64,000 nt of DNA, taken from Erwinia mallotivora (GTDB taxonomy: Bacteria; Pseudomonadota; Gammaproteobacteria; Enterobacterales; Enterobacteriaceae). Each line of letters opens with the position of its first letter. Position 1 is the stretch's first letter. This document shows positions 17,498 through 27,602 of this stretch, piece after piece. Below the pieces are notes generated by a model that worked only from the letters and a program-made list of their open reading frames with translations, had not been told where the DNA came from and did not search any database. The DNA lies in the NCBI RefSeq assembly GCF_000590885.1, contig NZ_JFHN01000063.1, positions 62,001-126,000 of the forward strand, given 5' to 3'. Both the position numbers and the translations under genes were made by a program.

Positions 17498-18496
17498 ATG
17501 AAAACGTTAGGCGAATTCATCGTCGAGAAGCAACACGACTTTCCTCACGCCACAGGTGAACTGACGGCACTGATTTCCGCCATCAAGCTGGGCGCGAAGA
17601 TTATCCATCGCGACATTAACAAGGCAGGACTGGTGGATATTCTGGGGGCCAGCGGCGCTGAGAATATTCAGGGCGAACAGCAGATGAAACTCGATCTGTT
17701 TGCTAATGAAAAACTGAAGGCCGCGCTGAAAGCCCGTGGCATTGTGGCCGGTATTGCCTCGGAAGAAGAAGATGAAATTGTCATCTTTGAAGGCGTTGAA
17801 AACGGTAAATACGTGGTGCTGATGGACCCGCTGGATGGTTCTTCCAACATTGACGTTAACGTGTCGGTTGGCACTATTTTCTCTATTTATCGCCGTATCA
17901 CCCCACCAGGTACGCCGGTAACTGAAGAAGATTTCCTGCAACCCGGCAGTCAGCAGGTCGCGGCGGGCTATGTGGTTTACGGTTCATCGACCATGCTGGT
18001 TTATACCACCGGCTGCGGCGTCCACGCCTTCACCTACGATCCCTCTCTTGGCGTATTCTGCCTCAGCGCCGAGAAGATGGCGTTTCCTGAAAAGGGTTAC
18101 ACCTATTCCATTAACGAAGGAAACTACATCCGCTTCCCACAGGGCGTGAAAAAGTATCTGAAATTCTGCCAGGAAGAAGATACCTCTTCCCACCGGCCTT
18201 ACACGTCCCGTTATATCGGTTCGCTGGTTGCTGATTTCCATCGTAATCTGCTGAAAGGCGGCATTTATCTCTACCCCAGCACCGCCAGCCACCCTAAAGG
18301 TAAGCTGCGTCTGCTGTATGAGTGCAACCCGATGGCATTTCTGGCGGAACAGGCAGGCGGCAAAGCCAGCGATGGCGCAAGACGTATTCTGGACCTCGTG
18401 CCGGAAACGCTGCATCAGCGTTCACCGTTCTTTGTTGGCAATACGGAAATGGTGGACGACCAGGAGCGCTTCCTGCGCGAATTCCCGGACGCCTGA
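17498..18496 (+). CDS. fbp: Class I fructose-1,6-bisphosphatase
   Basis: The 332-residue gluconeogenic enzyme hydrolyses fructose 1,6-bisphosphate to fructose 6-phosphate and is inhibited by AMP. The metal site [16 protein letters not shown] is intact, as are [14 protein letters not shown] and [15 protein letters not shown]. Length matches E. coli Fbp (332). It stands alone, with a strong terminator after it; the ytfQRT-yjfF genes found near fbp in E. coli are replaced here by a chemoreceptor gene. Confidence 0.96.
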   Translation: MKTLGEFIVEKQHDFPHATGELTALISAIKLGAKIIHRDINKAGLVDILGASGAENIQGEQQMKLDLFANEKLKAALKARGIVAGIASEEEDEIVIFEGVENGKYVVLMDPLDGSSNIDVNVSVGTIFSIYRRITPPGTPVTEEDFLQPGSQQVAAGYVVYGSSTMLVYTTGCGVHAFTYDPSLGVFCLSAEKMAFPEKGYTYSINEGNYIRFPQGVKKYLKFCQEEDTSSHRPYTSRYIGSLVADFHRNLLKGGIYLYPSTASHPKGKLRLLYECNPMAFLAEQAGGKASDGARRILDLVPETLHQRSPFFVGNTEMVDDQERFLREFPDA

Positions 18497-18570
18497 CAGG
18501 ACTGCCGACACCATCAAAGACGTCGGCAGGCATCATCCGGGGCCGGGTTTACGCTGTCAGTCAGTACACG

Positions 18571-18595
18571 GGCGATCGCTGGATCGCCTTTTTTT
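18571..18595 (+). terminator. Terminator after fbp
   Basis: GGCGATC-GCTG-GATCGCC runs straight into seven T residues on the plus strand. Its T-tract overlaps the stop codon of the convergent chemoreceptor gene. Confidence 0.85.
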
Positions 18596-20156
18596 ATGCC
18601 AGACTGATTTTGAACACTGCCATTGACTGAACCAGCTGCTGCGACTGTTCCTCCAGTGACTGGGTCGCCGCTGCCGCCTGTTCAACCAGCGCAGCATTCT
18701 GCTGCGCCACTTCGTCCATCTGGGTAACAGCAAGATTTACCTGCTCAATGCCCTTGCTTTGCTCCTGCGAAGCACTGGAAATCTCTTTCATCAGCGTTGT
18801 CACCCGCGTCACTTCACTGGCGATTTCATCCATGGTTTCTCCGGCTTTGGTCGCCATCTGCGATCCTTCCGTCACACGCACCTCTGATTCACCGATCAAT
18901 TCGCGAATCTCTTTTGCCGCCGTTGCACTTCGCTGTGCCAGATTACGGACTTCGCTTGCCACCACCGCAAAGCCCCGGCCCTGCTCGCCAGCGCGGGCGG
19001 CTTCAACGGAAGCATTCAGCGCCAGAATGTTGGTCTGGAAGGCAATGCCGTCTATCACTCCGAGAATGTCGCCGATACGTCGCGAGCTGCGGGTGATTTC
19101 CTGCATTTTTTCCATTACGTAACTGACCACTTCGCTGCCCCGATCGGCACTCTCCGAGACGGATTGCGCCAGCTGATGCGCCTGGCTGGCGTTATCCGCA
19201 TTAAGTTTAACGGTAGCGGTGAGCTGTTCCATACTGGCTGCGGTCTGCTCCAGCGAAGCGGCCGACTCTTCCGTGCGCTGCGAGAGGTTAAGGTTACCGG
19301 AAGAGAGTTCGCGACTGCCGGTATCAATTTGCAAACTGGCATCACGAACCCGGCTGACTGACTGTTGCAGGGATGTCTGCATTTCAGCCAGTGCATGATT
19401 GAGGCGGCCCAGCTCATTGTTGCCACTTTCGGGCAGCGTCTGGGTTAAATCACCCGCAGCCACAAACTCCAGATGTTCAATCGCTGAATCCAGCGGCTTG
19501 AGCAGGATAACTTTCAGCAGAACCCAGGAAACACACAGCAGGATTATCGTCAGAATACCGCAGCAGACAATCAGCCAGGTCAGGATTTGCTGATTTCTGT
19601 CAGCTTCTTCCAGCCGGGCGGTGGTGACCTGATCGGCAAACAGCTTGAATTCATTGACCGCTTTGGATAACGCAATTTTCAGCGGTGCGAGATTTCCCTC
19701 CAGTAAGGCGTAATAGCCGTCCGGATTCTGTTTTTGCACCGCGACCATCATCGGGTTGATGCCCTCCGCCATATATTTGTTGTAGGCAGCAACAATGGCA
19801 TCGGCCAGCATTTTACCGTGCGCGGTGACAGTGCCCGCATCAACAAATTTTTTCAGCTCCGCCTGAGAAGCCGCAATGTAAGTGCCAGCCTGTCCGGCGA
19901 CAGCAGTAGCTTCATCGGGCAGGCCGATTTCCATTTTACGTACCGACAGGGCCGATGCCGCACGGGCGTAAAGCAAATTGTTATTCGCCAGAAACAGGCT
20001 GTTCAGTTCAACGCCCTGAATGCGGTTAACCACATCCAGTGAACGGTTGCCTTTGTTGATGGCAATAATGCCCATCACACTGACCACCAACAGCATCAGC
20101 GTCATCGACGCTAATAAAACTAACAGACCGGTTCGTACTGAGACTTTTTTAAGCAT
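18594..20156 (-). CDS. Methyl-accepting chemotaxis protein, Tsr/Tar-type
   Basis: A 520-residue inner-membrane chemoreceptor. TM1 is at about residues 10-32 and TM2 at about 192-215, enclosing a periplasmic four-helix-bundle-type sensor of about 160 residues. HAMP follows, then a signalling hairpin with the invariant tip GRGFAVVASEVRNLAQRS near residue 390. The C-terminus ends FKISLA without the NWETF-type pentapeptide that tethers CheR/CheB, so it likely depends on other receptors for efficient methylation. The ATG at 20156 begins MLKKVSVRTG, a typical MCP start; an in-frame extension upstream overlaps the promoter. A FliA promoter lies 53 bases upstream. The ligand cannot be told. Confidence 0.9.
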   Translation of the reverse strand: MLKKVSVRTGLLVLLASMTLMLLVVSVMGIIAINKGNRSLDVVNRIQGVELNSLFLANNNLLYARAASALSVRKMEIGLPDEATAVAGQAGTYIAASQAELKKFVDAGTVTAHGKMLADAIVAAYNKYMAEGINPMMVAVQKQNPDGYYALLEGNLAPLKIALSKAVNEFKLFADQVTTARLEEADRNQQILTWLIVCCGILTIILLCVSWVLLKVILLKPLDSAIEHLEFVAAGDLTQTLPESGNNELGRLNHALAEMQTSLQQSVSRVRDASLQIDTGSRELSSGNLNLSQRTEESAASLEQTAASMEQLTATVKLNADNASQAHQLAQSVSESADRGSEVVSYVMEKMQEITRSSRRIGDILGVIDGIAFQTNILALNASVEAARAGEQGRGFAVVASEVRNLAQRSATAAKEIRELIGESEVRVTEGSQMATKAGETMDEIASEVTRVTTLMKEISSASQEQSKGIEQVNLAVTQMDEVAQQNAALVEQAAAATQSLEEQSQQLVQSMAVFKISLA

Positions 20157-20208
20157 GATCTGACACCCCAAGGAATCCCGTAACCCATAATTTCCAAAAG
20201 AGAAAGAA

Positions 20209-20236
20209 TTATCGGCAGAAGCGACCGGAACATTTA
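20209..20236 (-). promoter_or_regulatory. FliA (sigma-28) promoter of the chemoreceptor gene
   Basis: On the minus strand TAAATGTT is followed after 12 bases by GCCGATAA, which matches the sigma-28 -10 consensus exactly. The -35 is close to TAAAGTTT and the spacing is one base over the usual 11. It lies just upstream of the gene. Confidence 0.75.
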
Positions 20237-20577
20237 GCGTCATTAATGAGAATTGTCTGCCGAAGGTCGGTCAGAAGCTGAAGGAAGCGGTGTTTTATAG
20301 CAGGAAATGACTACAAATGCAGAACATTCTCCATACTGAGATTCACAATGATAGTTAATATCACTTGCTTAGTCTGTCAGTACATTAATTCTTAACAGTG
20401 AGTAATAATACAAATTACTGGAATTTTTTGGTTACATACTACCCTAATGAGCAAATCGCGACCGTGAGCGGGGTCCGTTTTTTCACTTAAGGGCGGCAGT
20501 CAGGGATACAGAATACCCGGGGGATCTGGAGCATTCCGAAACGCCAAAAAGGGGGGATACTTTCATAATCAGTCAGC

Positions 20578-20583
20578 TATAAT
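20578..20583 (+). promoter_or_regulatory. -10 element of the ppa promoter
   Basis: Consensus TATAAT 42 bases before the ppa start codon. No good -35 hexamer is visible at 16-18 bases upstream. Confidence 0.45.
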
Positions 20584-20624
20584 AAGTGCCACTCGATCGA
20601 AGACTGATATGTAAGGAATTGACC

Positions 20625-21155
20625 ATGAGTTTGAACCAGGTTCCAGCGGGTAAAGATCTGCCAGAAGATATCTACGTTGTCATTGAAATCCCGGCTAATG
20701 CTTCGCCAATCAAATATGAAGTGGATAAAGAGTCTGGTGCTCTGTTCGTTGACCGCTTTATGGCTACCGCAATGTTCTATCCGTGCAACTACGGTTATAT
20801 CAACCACACTCTGTCACTGGATGGTGACCCGGTTGACGTGCTGGTCCCCACGCCGTATCCGTTACAGCCAGGTTCGGTGATCCGTTGCCGTCCGGTTGGC
20901 GTACTGAAAATGACCGACGAGTCCGGCGAAGATGCCAAGCTGGTGGCGGTTCCACACAGCAAGCTGTCTAAAGAGTACGATCACATTAAAGATGTGAACG
21001 ACCTGCCAGAACTGCTGCGCGGACAGATCACGCACTTTTTCGAGCAGTATAAAGCGCTGGAAAAAGGCAAATGGGTGAAAGTGGAAGGCTGGGATAACGC
21101 TGAAGCCGCGAAAGCCGAAATCGTCAGCTCTTTTGAGCGCGCTGCGAAGAAATAA
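20625..21155 (+). CDS. ppa: Inorganic pyrophosphatase
   Basis: The 176-residue family I enzyme hydrolyses pyrophosphate to two phosphates in the cytosol and pulls nucleotide- and nucleic-acid-forming reactions forward. The Mg-binding signature [14 protein letters not shown] is intact, with YGYINHTL before it and [20 protein letters not shown] after it. ATG at 20625 follows AAGGAA and gives the same length as E. coli Ppa. A terminator follows. Confidence 0.97.
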   Translation: MSLNQVPAGKDLPEDIYVVIEIPANASPIKYEVDKESGALFVDRFMATAMFYPCNYGYINHTLSLDGDPVDVLVPTPYPLQPGSVIRCRPVGVLKMTDESGEDAKLVAVPHSKLSKEYDHIKDVNDLPELLRGQITHFFEQYKALEKGKWVKVEGWDNAEAAKAEIVSSFERAAKK

Positions 21156-21176
21156 TTGCTTTACCCTGTATAACAG

Positions 21177-21208
21177 AAACACCGCTCACTGAGCGGTGTT
21201 TTTTTTGC
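21177..21208 (+). terminator. Terminator after ppa
   Basis: AAACACCGCTCA and TGAGCGGTGTTT form a long perfect stem with a run of eight T residues on the plus strand. Confidence 0.88.
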
Positions 21209-21221
21209 TTAACTCGTCAGG

Positions 21222-21566
21222 TTATTGCGCATCACGCATCAACCAGTCGCCACTTTCAATACGCTGCTTTCCTGTGACCGAACGCTGATACACATACAGC
21301 CACGCACTTCCGAATGGGGTTTGTAGCAGCTCACGCTTGTACTCCCCCCCTTTGGTGCGCAGCGCGTCCAGTTCGCCCAGCGTGGATGCATCAATCCGGT
21401 AAACTTCACAGTAAACCTGACCGTTTCCTGCCACCACGCCGGGATAATGCCCCAGACTGTACAGCTCATAGCCGTCGATCTGATGATCGCCGAGCCACTG
21501 ACCGTTGGTCATCCAGTGGCTGTTGCCTTGCTTACGCCTCAGGCTACCGTAGACAATTATTCGCAT
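21222..21566 (-). CDS. ytfP: YtfP, gamma-glutamylcyclotransferase-like family protein
   Basis: A 114-residue protein of the AIG2/GGCT-like fold. The N-terminal VYGSLRRKQGN matches the substrate-binding YGSL loop of gamma-glutamylcyclotransferases, but the enzymatic activity of YtfP has not been established. It follows tamB by two bases on the same strand, the conserved tamA-tamB-ytfP operon of enterobacteria. Confidence 0.9.
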   Translation of the reverse strand: MRIIVYGSLRRKQGNSHWMTNGQWLGDHQIDGYELYSLGHYPGVVAGNGQVYCEVYRIDASTLGELDALRTKGGEYKRELLQTPFGSAWLYVYQRSVTGKQRIESGDWLMRDAQ

Positions 21567-21568
21567 TG

Positions 21569-24500
21569 CTAAAACTCAAACTGATAGAGCACATCAAGGG
21601 CCTGGTCTACGCCAGACACCGCTTCCAAATAAAGTTTAGGCATCAGGCGATAACGCAGCGTTAAGGTCGCCAGTGAATCAAATATGCCAACACCGTATTT
21701 AACCTGCAGACCCGGCAGAACGTAACCACTAACCTGAACCTGCTGGCTGTCACCAACGCCAGTGGTATCCAGTGCGAGATTACTGACGCCGAAAGTCTCA
21801 CCGATTTTACCCACAACCTGACCACTTTGCGCAAGCCCCAATCCAACCAGCGCTGAAGTTAATGCAGCGCTGTCGCTCCCGGAAGCGTCCAGTCCCTGCC
21901 CACGAAGCAGATAAGACAGGGCTTCCTGCTGGGACATAGTCGGGTCGGAGAACACCTCCGCCTTTGGCTCATCGGCCAGCCCCGTCACCCGAACACCCGC
22001 CGTCACATTATCTTCCGTCGCTTCAGGGTTACGGATCGCCTCAATATTCAGCCAGGGCTGATCCGCCGGCCCGGCAAACTGCAACTCGCCTTTACGCACG
22101 ATCAGATCCTGCCCGTAAGCATGGAAACGACCTGAAGGGATGTTGATCTGTCCGTTCAGGCCCAATCCACGGCGGTCCTGCGCCAGCTTCAGATCGCCAT
22201 TCAGTTTTGCTTTCAGACCGAAGGCATCAAGCCGGACATCGTTACCCACATGGATGACCAGATTACTGTTGATCGGAATTGAAGCACTTTGCGGCGCAAC
22301 AGGTTGCAGGTTTTTATCCAGCAGGACTTCGTCAGCAGAGACGCCTACCGCGCTCTCCGGCACTTCCTGCACGGTAATTCGCGCCCACGGAATATCCACG
22401 CGGCCACTCAGATTAAACACTTGTGGCGTGGCTTCGAATACCAAATCGGGCGACACATCCATCCTGACCATCGGCGGGACCGTTACACGTATGCGACTGC
22501 CTTTAGCCGCGATGCGCGCACGCCAGGCATCCAGCTGACTCCAGTCAGCATCCCCGTTCAGCGCAATTTGTCCACGAGAGGTTTGCACCATCCCCTCCAG
22601 GGTCGAACTCATGCCGTTAAACAGCATATTCACACTGGCCGTGGTCAGATCAACCGGCATAAAACTGCCCTGTACATCGACACTTTTCAGCCCCAACTGC
22701 CCGAACACCTGCGGTTTTTGCAGGTTGCCTGCCAGTCGCAGATTGCTGTTGAGTATCCCGGCAATTTTCTCACCCTGCATCAGAGCCGGATTGAGCATCG
22801 CCAGATCGATACGGGTAATATTGACGTTACCAGAAAGCGTGCGTTTATTTTGCGGATCCGCTATCTGTACATTACCGTCCAGCTGACCGTTCTTCGCAAT
22901 GCGGATCAGCCAGTCGAGCTGCGCTTTACCATCACGCAATGCGGCGTTCAGATTCAGCGTATCAAAGGCGATGGGCAGCGTATTCCCCTGTACATTCTGC
23001 GCCACTTTCACTCCGTTCCCCTTCAGGGAGACGCGTCCCTGCGGCAAGGCACCGTCCGCCGTCCAGCTCACGTCGGCATCGCCGGTAAACAGCCCGCTGA
23101 GCCTGGTTTCGTCGCTGAGGAACGGCTTCGCCATTGCCAGATCGAAGCGATTAAGCACCACTTTTGCATGACCTGATGGCCCTGCCTCGATGGTTTGTGG
23201 CACGCAGAGCTGAGCATTGGGGTTTTGCCAGCAGTGTGCGCCGATGGAGACCGTCTGCCTGCTGTTCTGGTAATCAAGGGCAATATCCCGCGTCAGACGC
23301 CAGACACCAACCGGCGTGTCGAAACGGGTGTGATTCAGGCTGCCCTGCCAGCGCTGAGCCTGGCGATCAAAACCGCCGTTAAGCTGCAACTGCCCGGATA
23401 CCGGTTTGCCGTTAACCGACAACGTTAGCTGATGCTGCTTCTCGTTACCGCTGGCATCCAGGTTCAGTCGGGCTATCTCCAGCGCATCCTGCTTCACGCG
23501 CTCTACCCGCAGCGCCAGCTTGCCCGCAATCTGCTCACCCGAACTGACATCACCCTTGAGCGCAACGCGGCCCACGCTCAGTGCCTGCCAGCGCAGGCCG
23601 GTTGCGGTCAGATCGGCCAGCAGCTGTGGCGTTTTCAAATCGCCGCGCGCCTGAATGGTCCCCACCGCCACGCCACCCAGCCCCGGCAGCGCGTTGTCCA
23701 GATGACGGGCATCAATATGGGTATCCAGATTGAGCTTATCGCCCAGCGAACCTTTCAGATCAACGTTGTTACGTCCCAGTACCAGTTTAATGCCCGGTAT
23801 ATCCCACTGGTTGTAACTGTTGCCGTACAGAGAACCATCAGCCGTCACCGCATTCTGTTTGACGTTACCGCGCAGTTGCAGCTCCGGCACCCGCACCTGC
23901 CAACTGCCGCCATACAGGCTGCCGCGCGTGGTAATTTTTCCATTCAGCTTCGCAGGCCAGTCAGGGTATTGCCTGGCGGTGTTAATACCGGAAAGCGTCA
24001 GTTCACTGTGCCAGCTGATGGCTTTGCTCCAGTCCACCAGCGCGGTAAGGTCGGTATTGCCTTCTAACGCCGCCAGTCGCAGTTTATCCAGCGAGAACTG
24101 CTCTGCGTTACCTTTGCCGTCCAGCGTCAGCGTCGCCGGAGGGATGGCCTGCCCTTTCAGCGCCGCCTTCAGCGACATCGCATAGTCGGTCATTTTGCCG
24201 CTGAAACTGAAATGAAGATCATCCGCCTGATACGCAGTTTCGCCGCTCAACGGCCAGCGTAACTGAGGGCTTTGTAAGGTCACTGACAGCGGCAGGCCAG
24301 CCTCAGCCAGCCGGGTTTGCGCATCCATCTGCACCCGCACGGGACCGGACAGATTCAGCGCCATCGTCAGTTGATCACGCAGCCCTCCCGCCAGGGTTAA
24401 TTTTATTTTTTCACCCTTCAGCGGCTCAAGGTTTAGCGCGCTGTTAAGGGTAAAATTCACCGGCCAGTTGTCGGCCAGGGTCGCCTGCCCCTGAGCGTTC

Positions 24501-25342
24501 AACTGTCCCTGCGGCGAATCCACATCCAGCGTTTCCAGATGCAGCAGGCGATCTTCGGTTCGGGCTTTTACCAGCAGACGGTTAACCGCAATGTCGCTGT
24601 CACCGGTAATGCGCAGCTGCTCACCAAGGATTTGCTGGATATCAACATCCAGCGGCATTCTGAAATCAGGCAGCTCAGGCAGTAACGGTTTGGCGAACAT
24701 CGCTTTCAGCGTCTCGCCCAGCGGCTGTTCCTCTGGGCGGGGCTGCTGTACTTTTGCCTGCACCACCTGTTGATCGGCAACTTTTGCCGCTTTCGGCAGC
24801 GCAATTAACAATCCCTGAATGTGAGTCGGGTTCAGCGTCAACGCTCGCTGCTGCCAGTGAATACCGGAAGTGAAATCCGCCAGCGATATCGCCGTGTCAT
24901 CCACCGTGACATTGATATTGTGCAGAGCCAGATGACGCAGCGTAATGGGATAAGGCGTGCTCAGTTCCGCAGAGGCGCTGTTGTCTTGCTCTGGTACGGG
25001 GGCCGCAGGGGCCATTTTCTTACTGTCCACCGCAACCTGCACATCTTTCAACGCAAGGTCATTGACACAGAACGCACTGTGGCGGAGGCAACCCAACTGA
25101 ACCGCGAGGTGAAACTCCCCGACATTCACCGTGATGCCCGGCATGGCATACTGCACGCCGGTCAGCCGAAGATCGCGCCAGCCTCCCTTAACCTGTTTGA
25201 TAGCCAGCCCCGGCACCCAACGTGTTGCGCCATTCAGCAGCAGATGCAGACCCGGCGTCGTGGCAATCAAAAATGTTACGCCGCCCAACAGCAACAGCAG
25301 AAAAATCAGGATACCAATCAGAACCTTCTTCCAACGACTCAT
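21569..25342 (-). CDS. tamB: TamB, translocation and assembly module inner-membrane subunit
   Basis: A 1257-residue protein (E. coli 1259) anchored in the inner membrane by one N-terminal segment (about residues 7-27). Its long beta-taco spans the periplasm to TamA. It takes part in outer-membrane protein assembly and, with YhdP and YdbH, in anterograde phospholipid transport. The body is made of repeated amphipathic strands, and the C-terminal DUF490 domain ends LYQFEF. Its ATG overlaps the tamA stop by four bases. Intact. Confidence 0.96.
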   Translation of the reverse strand: MSRWKKVLIGILIFLLLLLGGVTFLIATTPGLHLLLNGATRWVPGLAIKQVKGGWRDLRLTGVQYAMPGITVNVGEFHLAVQLGCLRHSAFCVNDLALKDVQVAVDSKKMAPAAPVPEQDNSASAELSTPYPITLRHLALHNINVTVDDTAISLADFTSGIHWQQRALTLNPTHIQGLLIALPKAAKVADQQVVQAKVQQPRPEEQPLGETLKAMFAKPLLPELPDFRMPLDVDIQQILGEQLRITGDSDIAVNRLLVKARTEDRLLHLETLDVDSPQGQLNAQGQATLADNWPVNFTLNSALNLEPLKGEKIKLTLAGGLRDQLTMALNLSGPVRVQMDAQTRLAEAGLPLSVTLQSPQLRWPLSGETAYQADDLHFSFSGKMTDYAMSLKAALKGQAIPPATLTLDGKGNAEQFSLDKLRLAALEGNTDLTALVDWSKAISWHSELTLSGINTARQYPDWPAKLNGKITTRGSLYGGSWQVRVPELQLRGNVKQNAVTADGSLYGNSYNQWDIPGIKLVLGRNNVDLKGSLGDKLNLDTHIDARHLDNALPGLGGVAVGTIQARGDLKTPQLLADLTATGLRWQALSVGRVALKGDVSSGEQIAGKLALRVERVKQDALEIARLNLDASGNEKQHQLTLSVNGKPVSGQLQLNGGFDRQAQRWQGSLNHTRFDTPVGVWRLTRDIALDYQNSRQTVSIGAHCWQNPNAQLCVPQTIEAGPSGHAKVVLNRFDLAMAKPFLSDETRLSGLFTGDADVSWTADGALPQGRVSLKGNGVKVAQNVQGNTLPIAFDTLNLNAALRDGKAQLDWLIRIAKNGQLDGNVQIADPQNKRTLSGNVNITRIDLAMLNPALMQGEKIAGILNSNLRLAGNLQKPQVFGQLGLKSVDVQGSFMPVDLTTASVNMLFNGMSSTLEGMVQTSRGQIALNGDADWSQLDAWRARIAAKGSRIRVTVPPMVRMDVSPDLVFEATPQVFNLSGRVDIPWARITVQEVPESAVGVSADEVLLDKNLQPVAPQSASIPINSNLVIHVGNDVRLDAFGLKAKLNGDLKLAQDRRGLGLNGQINIPSGRFHAYGQDLIVRKGELQFAGPADQPWLNIEAIRNPEATEDNVTAGVRVTGLADEPKAEVFSDPTMSQQEALSYLLRGQGLDASGSDSAALTSALVGLGLAQSGQVVGKIGETFGVSNLALDTTGVGDSQQVQVSGYVLPGLQVKYGVGIFDSLATLTLRYRLMPKLYLEAVSGVDQALDVLYQFEF

Positions 25343-27078
25343 AGTTCAGGCCCCAATCCGATGTAAAACTGTATATCCCGGTTTTCGTCATCACCAATCG
25401 GACGGGCGATGTCCAGTTTGATCGGGCCAACCGGTGACTGCCAGCGCACGCCAAAACCCGCACCGGTTTTGAAATTACTCTGTTTGATGTCGTTCACCGC
25501 TTCCCCGGAATCAACAAACACCGCTCCCCACCATTTGCCGGTGACGTTGTACTGATATTCCAGCGAACCGGTCGCCAGTTTGGAGGCCCCGGTCAGCTTG
25601 CCGTCATCGTCACGCGGCGAGATACCTTTATATTTGTACCCACGAATGCTGCGATCGCCGCCGGCAAAGAAACGCAGATCCGGCGGCACCCGATCAAAGT
25701 CATTGGTTTCGATCCAGCCGAGATTGCCGCGCATCACAAAACGGTGTTTCTCTGCCAGGGTGCGGATCCAGACGTTTTGCGCCTGCACCACGGCAAAATC
25801 AATATCCGATCCCCAGCTGGTGTCAGACACATCCAGCGAGTAGCGCTGTGAATCCCCCCAGTCTGGCATCAGCCCGCCGCGTGAGCGGGTGCGGTTGATA
25901 CTGACACCGGGATAAATAAGCATGGTGGTATTGGTGACGTTGGCCTGGGTAAAGTGATCCAGACTCCAGCGCAGGTTAACCGCGCGCTGCCAGCCAGAGG
26001 TGGACTCCCAGTAGCGGGAAGCCGCCAGCGTGGATGAGTCGGCTTTGGTGTCGTTAAGATCGGTTCTTTTCAGCCCGCCCTGCAACAGGTAATACTGTTC
26101 GATTGGTGCCTTAAGTAACGGAATTTTATAGCTGAAGTCGAGCTGTTGCTCAGGCGCTGATATGTTGGCGCTGGTGGTAAAGCTGTGACCATATGAGTTA
26201 ACCCAGGGCCTTTTCCATGTGGCTTTGACCCTTGGGCCGACATCGGTGGAGTAGCCTACCCCGGTTTCAATGGTGTTTTCCGTGCGTGGGCTGACCACCC
26301 CATGCAGCGGCAGGATTTTGCTTTTTCGTCCCTGATCAAACTGCGGGGCCACCACCACAGAGTTGAACCAGCCGCTCGCTGACAGCCGTCGGTTCAGTTC
26401 AGCCAGGTCCCGGGAGCTGTAGTAGTCGCCTTTTTTGAACGGCACCAGATTTTGCAGGTATTCCTCACGGATCTGAGAGCCTTCAAAGGTGACATCGCCA
26501 AAACGATAACGATCGCCACTGTTGTAGTCGATATCCCAGAATGCCTGCCGCCGCTCAACTGAAACGCCCAGCTGGCTTTTGCTGTAATCGGCATCGAAAT
26601 AACCTTTACGCAGCGCCATGTTGCTCAGCGAACTTTTGAAACTGTCGTAATCACCGTGGTTCAGTACTTTACCGATTTTCGACCGCCCGGTGCTGCGCAG
26701 CGCCAGGTAGTCCGGATCTTTACTGGCACCACCACGGAAAATAACCGTTTCATCGGCCAGAATAACGGGTTCTCCCGGCTTAACGCGGGCCAGCAGCACC
26801 GGACGCTTGCCGCCTGGCGGCGGTGGCTGAAGCTGGAATGCAATCTCAGGTTCGTAATAGCCGAGCGCTTTAAGTCCCTCTTTTATTGCTTCACTGACGC
26901 GGGCACGAAAGCGACCATCGGACGACACTTCATCGCTGGAAATGGTGGAAAGTCGCGCACGGACATTCTTTTGTAACTCTCCGGATAACCCTGTCACCTG
27001 CAAGCGCACATTCGCCGCCTGAGCGAGAGGTGCAGCGGCGATCAGGCAAAACAGGCAATACAAATGAATTCGTGACAC
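25339..27078 (-). CDS. tamA: TamA, outer-membrane Omp85-family assembly factor
   Basis: A 579-residue Omp85 protein (E. coli 577) with a Sec signal ending PLAQA, three POTRA domains (about residues 22-265) and a 16-strand C-terminal barrel. The Omp85 motif is seen in [20 protein letters not shown], and the barrel closes with [10 protein letters not shown]. The start is GTG at 27078: CAGGAG sits five to six bases upstream and the signal peptide begins there. An in-frame ATG at 27135 gives an abnormally long leader. First gene of tamA-tamB-ytfP. Confidence 0.94.
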   Translation of the reverse strand: MSRIHLYCLFCLIAAAPLAQAANVRLQVTGLSGELQKNVRARLSTISSDEVSSDGRFRARVSEAIKEGLKALGYYEPEIAFQLQPPPPGGKRPVLLARVKPGEPVILADETVIFRGGASKDPDYLALRSTGRSKIGKVLNHGDYDSFKSSLSNMALRKGYFDADYSKSQLGVSVERRQAFWDIDYNSGDRYRFGDVTFEGSQIREEYLQNLVPFKKGDYYSSRDLAELNRRLSASGWFNSVVVAPQFDQGRKSKILPLHGVVSPRTENTIETGVGYSTDVGPRVKATWKRPWVNSYGHSFTTSANISAPEQQLDFSYKIPLLKAPIEQYYLLQGGLKRTDLNDTKADSSTLAASRYWESTSGWQRAVNLRWSLDHFTQANVTNTTMLIYPGVSINRTRSRGGLMPDWGDSQRYSLDVSDTSWGSDIDFAVVQAQNVWIRTLAEKHRFVMRGNLGWIETNDFDRVPPDLRFFAGGDRSIRGYKYKGISPRDDDGKLTGASKLATGSLEYQYNVTGKWWGAVFVDSGEAVNDIKQSNFKTGAGFGVRWQSPVGPIKLDIARPIGDDENRDIQFYIGLGPEL

Positions 27079-27602
27079 GCTTACTCCTGATTTATGGCAG
27101 GCCCGAATCCTGATGGGCGCATACTCTGCTGTCATTCATTAATCTGAGTGGGATTCTGCGTCTGGCAACAACGGTCAGAAAAGACTCACATTTCACCCAT
27201 AGCGGATAATTTTTTGACTTATTGTGTGCAAAGAAACGACACGATACAACACAGGATCGTGATCGAATGTAACGCCATGTTCTCAGCCACTTCATTGTCG
27301 GATAAATCTTAGGCAGGATTTTGCCGCGGGCAGGGAAATCTGGCGGCTTTGCCAGCGGCAATTGTATGCCATCATTCGCGCAGCTATAATCACCAGCGCA
27401 GGTCATCTGTGGCCTGTGCTTCTTCTGCCTGGTGGTGATACCCGCCTGTCGCAGACATTTTTGGCACGGATAGCCCAAATAAACCTGACGGCACCATCCC
27501 ACCGGGATGCTGACGCGCTGCCCAGGCCAAAAATGACAAGTCATTAACTCAGGGCCTGTTTCTGTCTCAACCCGACTGAATCAGCCATCTTATGGATGCT
27601 TT
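27079..27602. other. Intergenic region between tamA and ytfL
   Basis: A 524-base gap where E. coli carries msrA. I see no MsrA remnant in either strand. It holds a strong plus-strand promoter at 27362-27390, which leaves a leader of about 200 bases before ytfL, and must also hold the tamA promoter. Minus-strand reading frames here lack homology or codon bias. Confidence 0.6.
27362..27390 (+). promoter_or_regulatory. Sigma-70 promoter upstream of ytfL
   Basis: TTGTAT and TATAAT are separated by exactly 17 bases. Transcription would start near 27397 and run about 200 bases before the ytfL start codon. Confidence 0.6.

Larger units (their letters stand above)
20157..20624. other. Divergent promoter region between the chemoreceptor and ppa
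   Basis: About 470 bases with no credible gene. The left part holds a FliA promoter for the chemoreceptor (20209-20236). The right part holds the ppa promoter with TATAAT at 20578-20583. The middle (20330-20450) is AT-rich and shows nothing else I recognise. Confidence 0.6.

Noticed and set aside
22289-23176. 295-codon plus-strand reading frame opposite tamB
   Set aside because: Antisense shadow of a well-conserved gene, Arg/His/Gln-rich composition.
27092-27544. 150-codon minus-strand reading frame in the tamA-ytfL gap
   Set aside because: Composition is Cys/Arg/Pro-rich without homology or codon bias, and it overlaps the ytfL promoter; likely chance.
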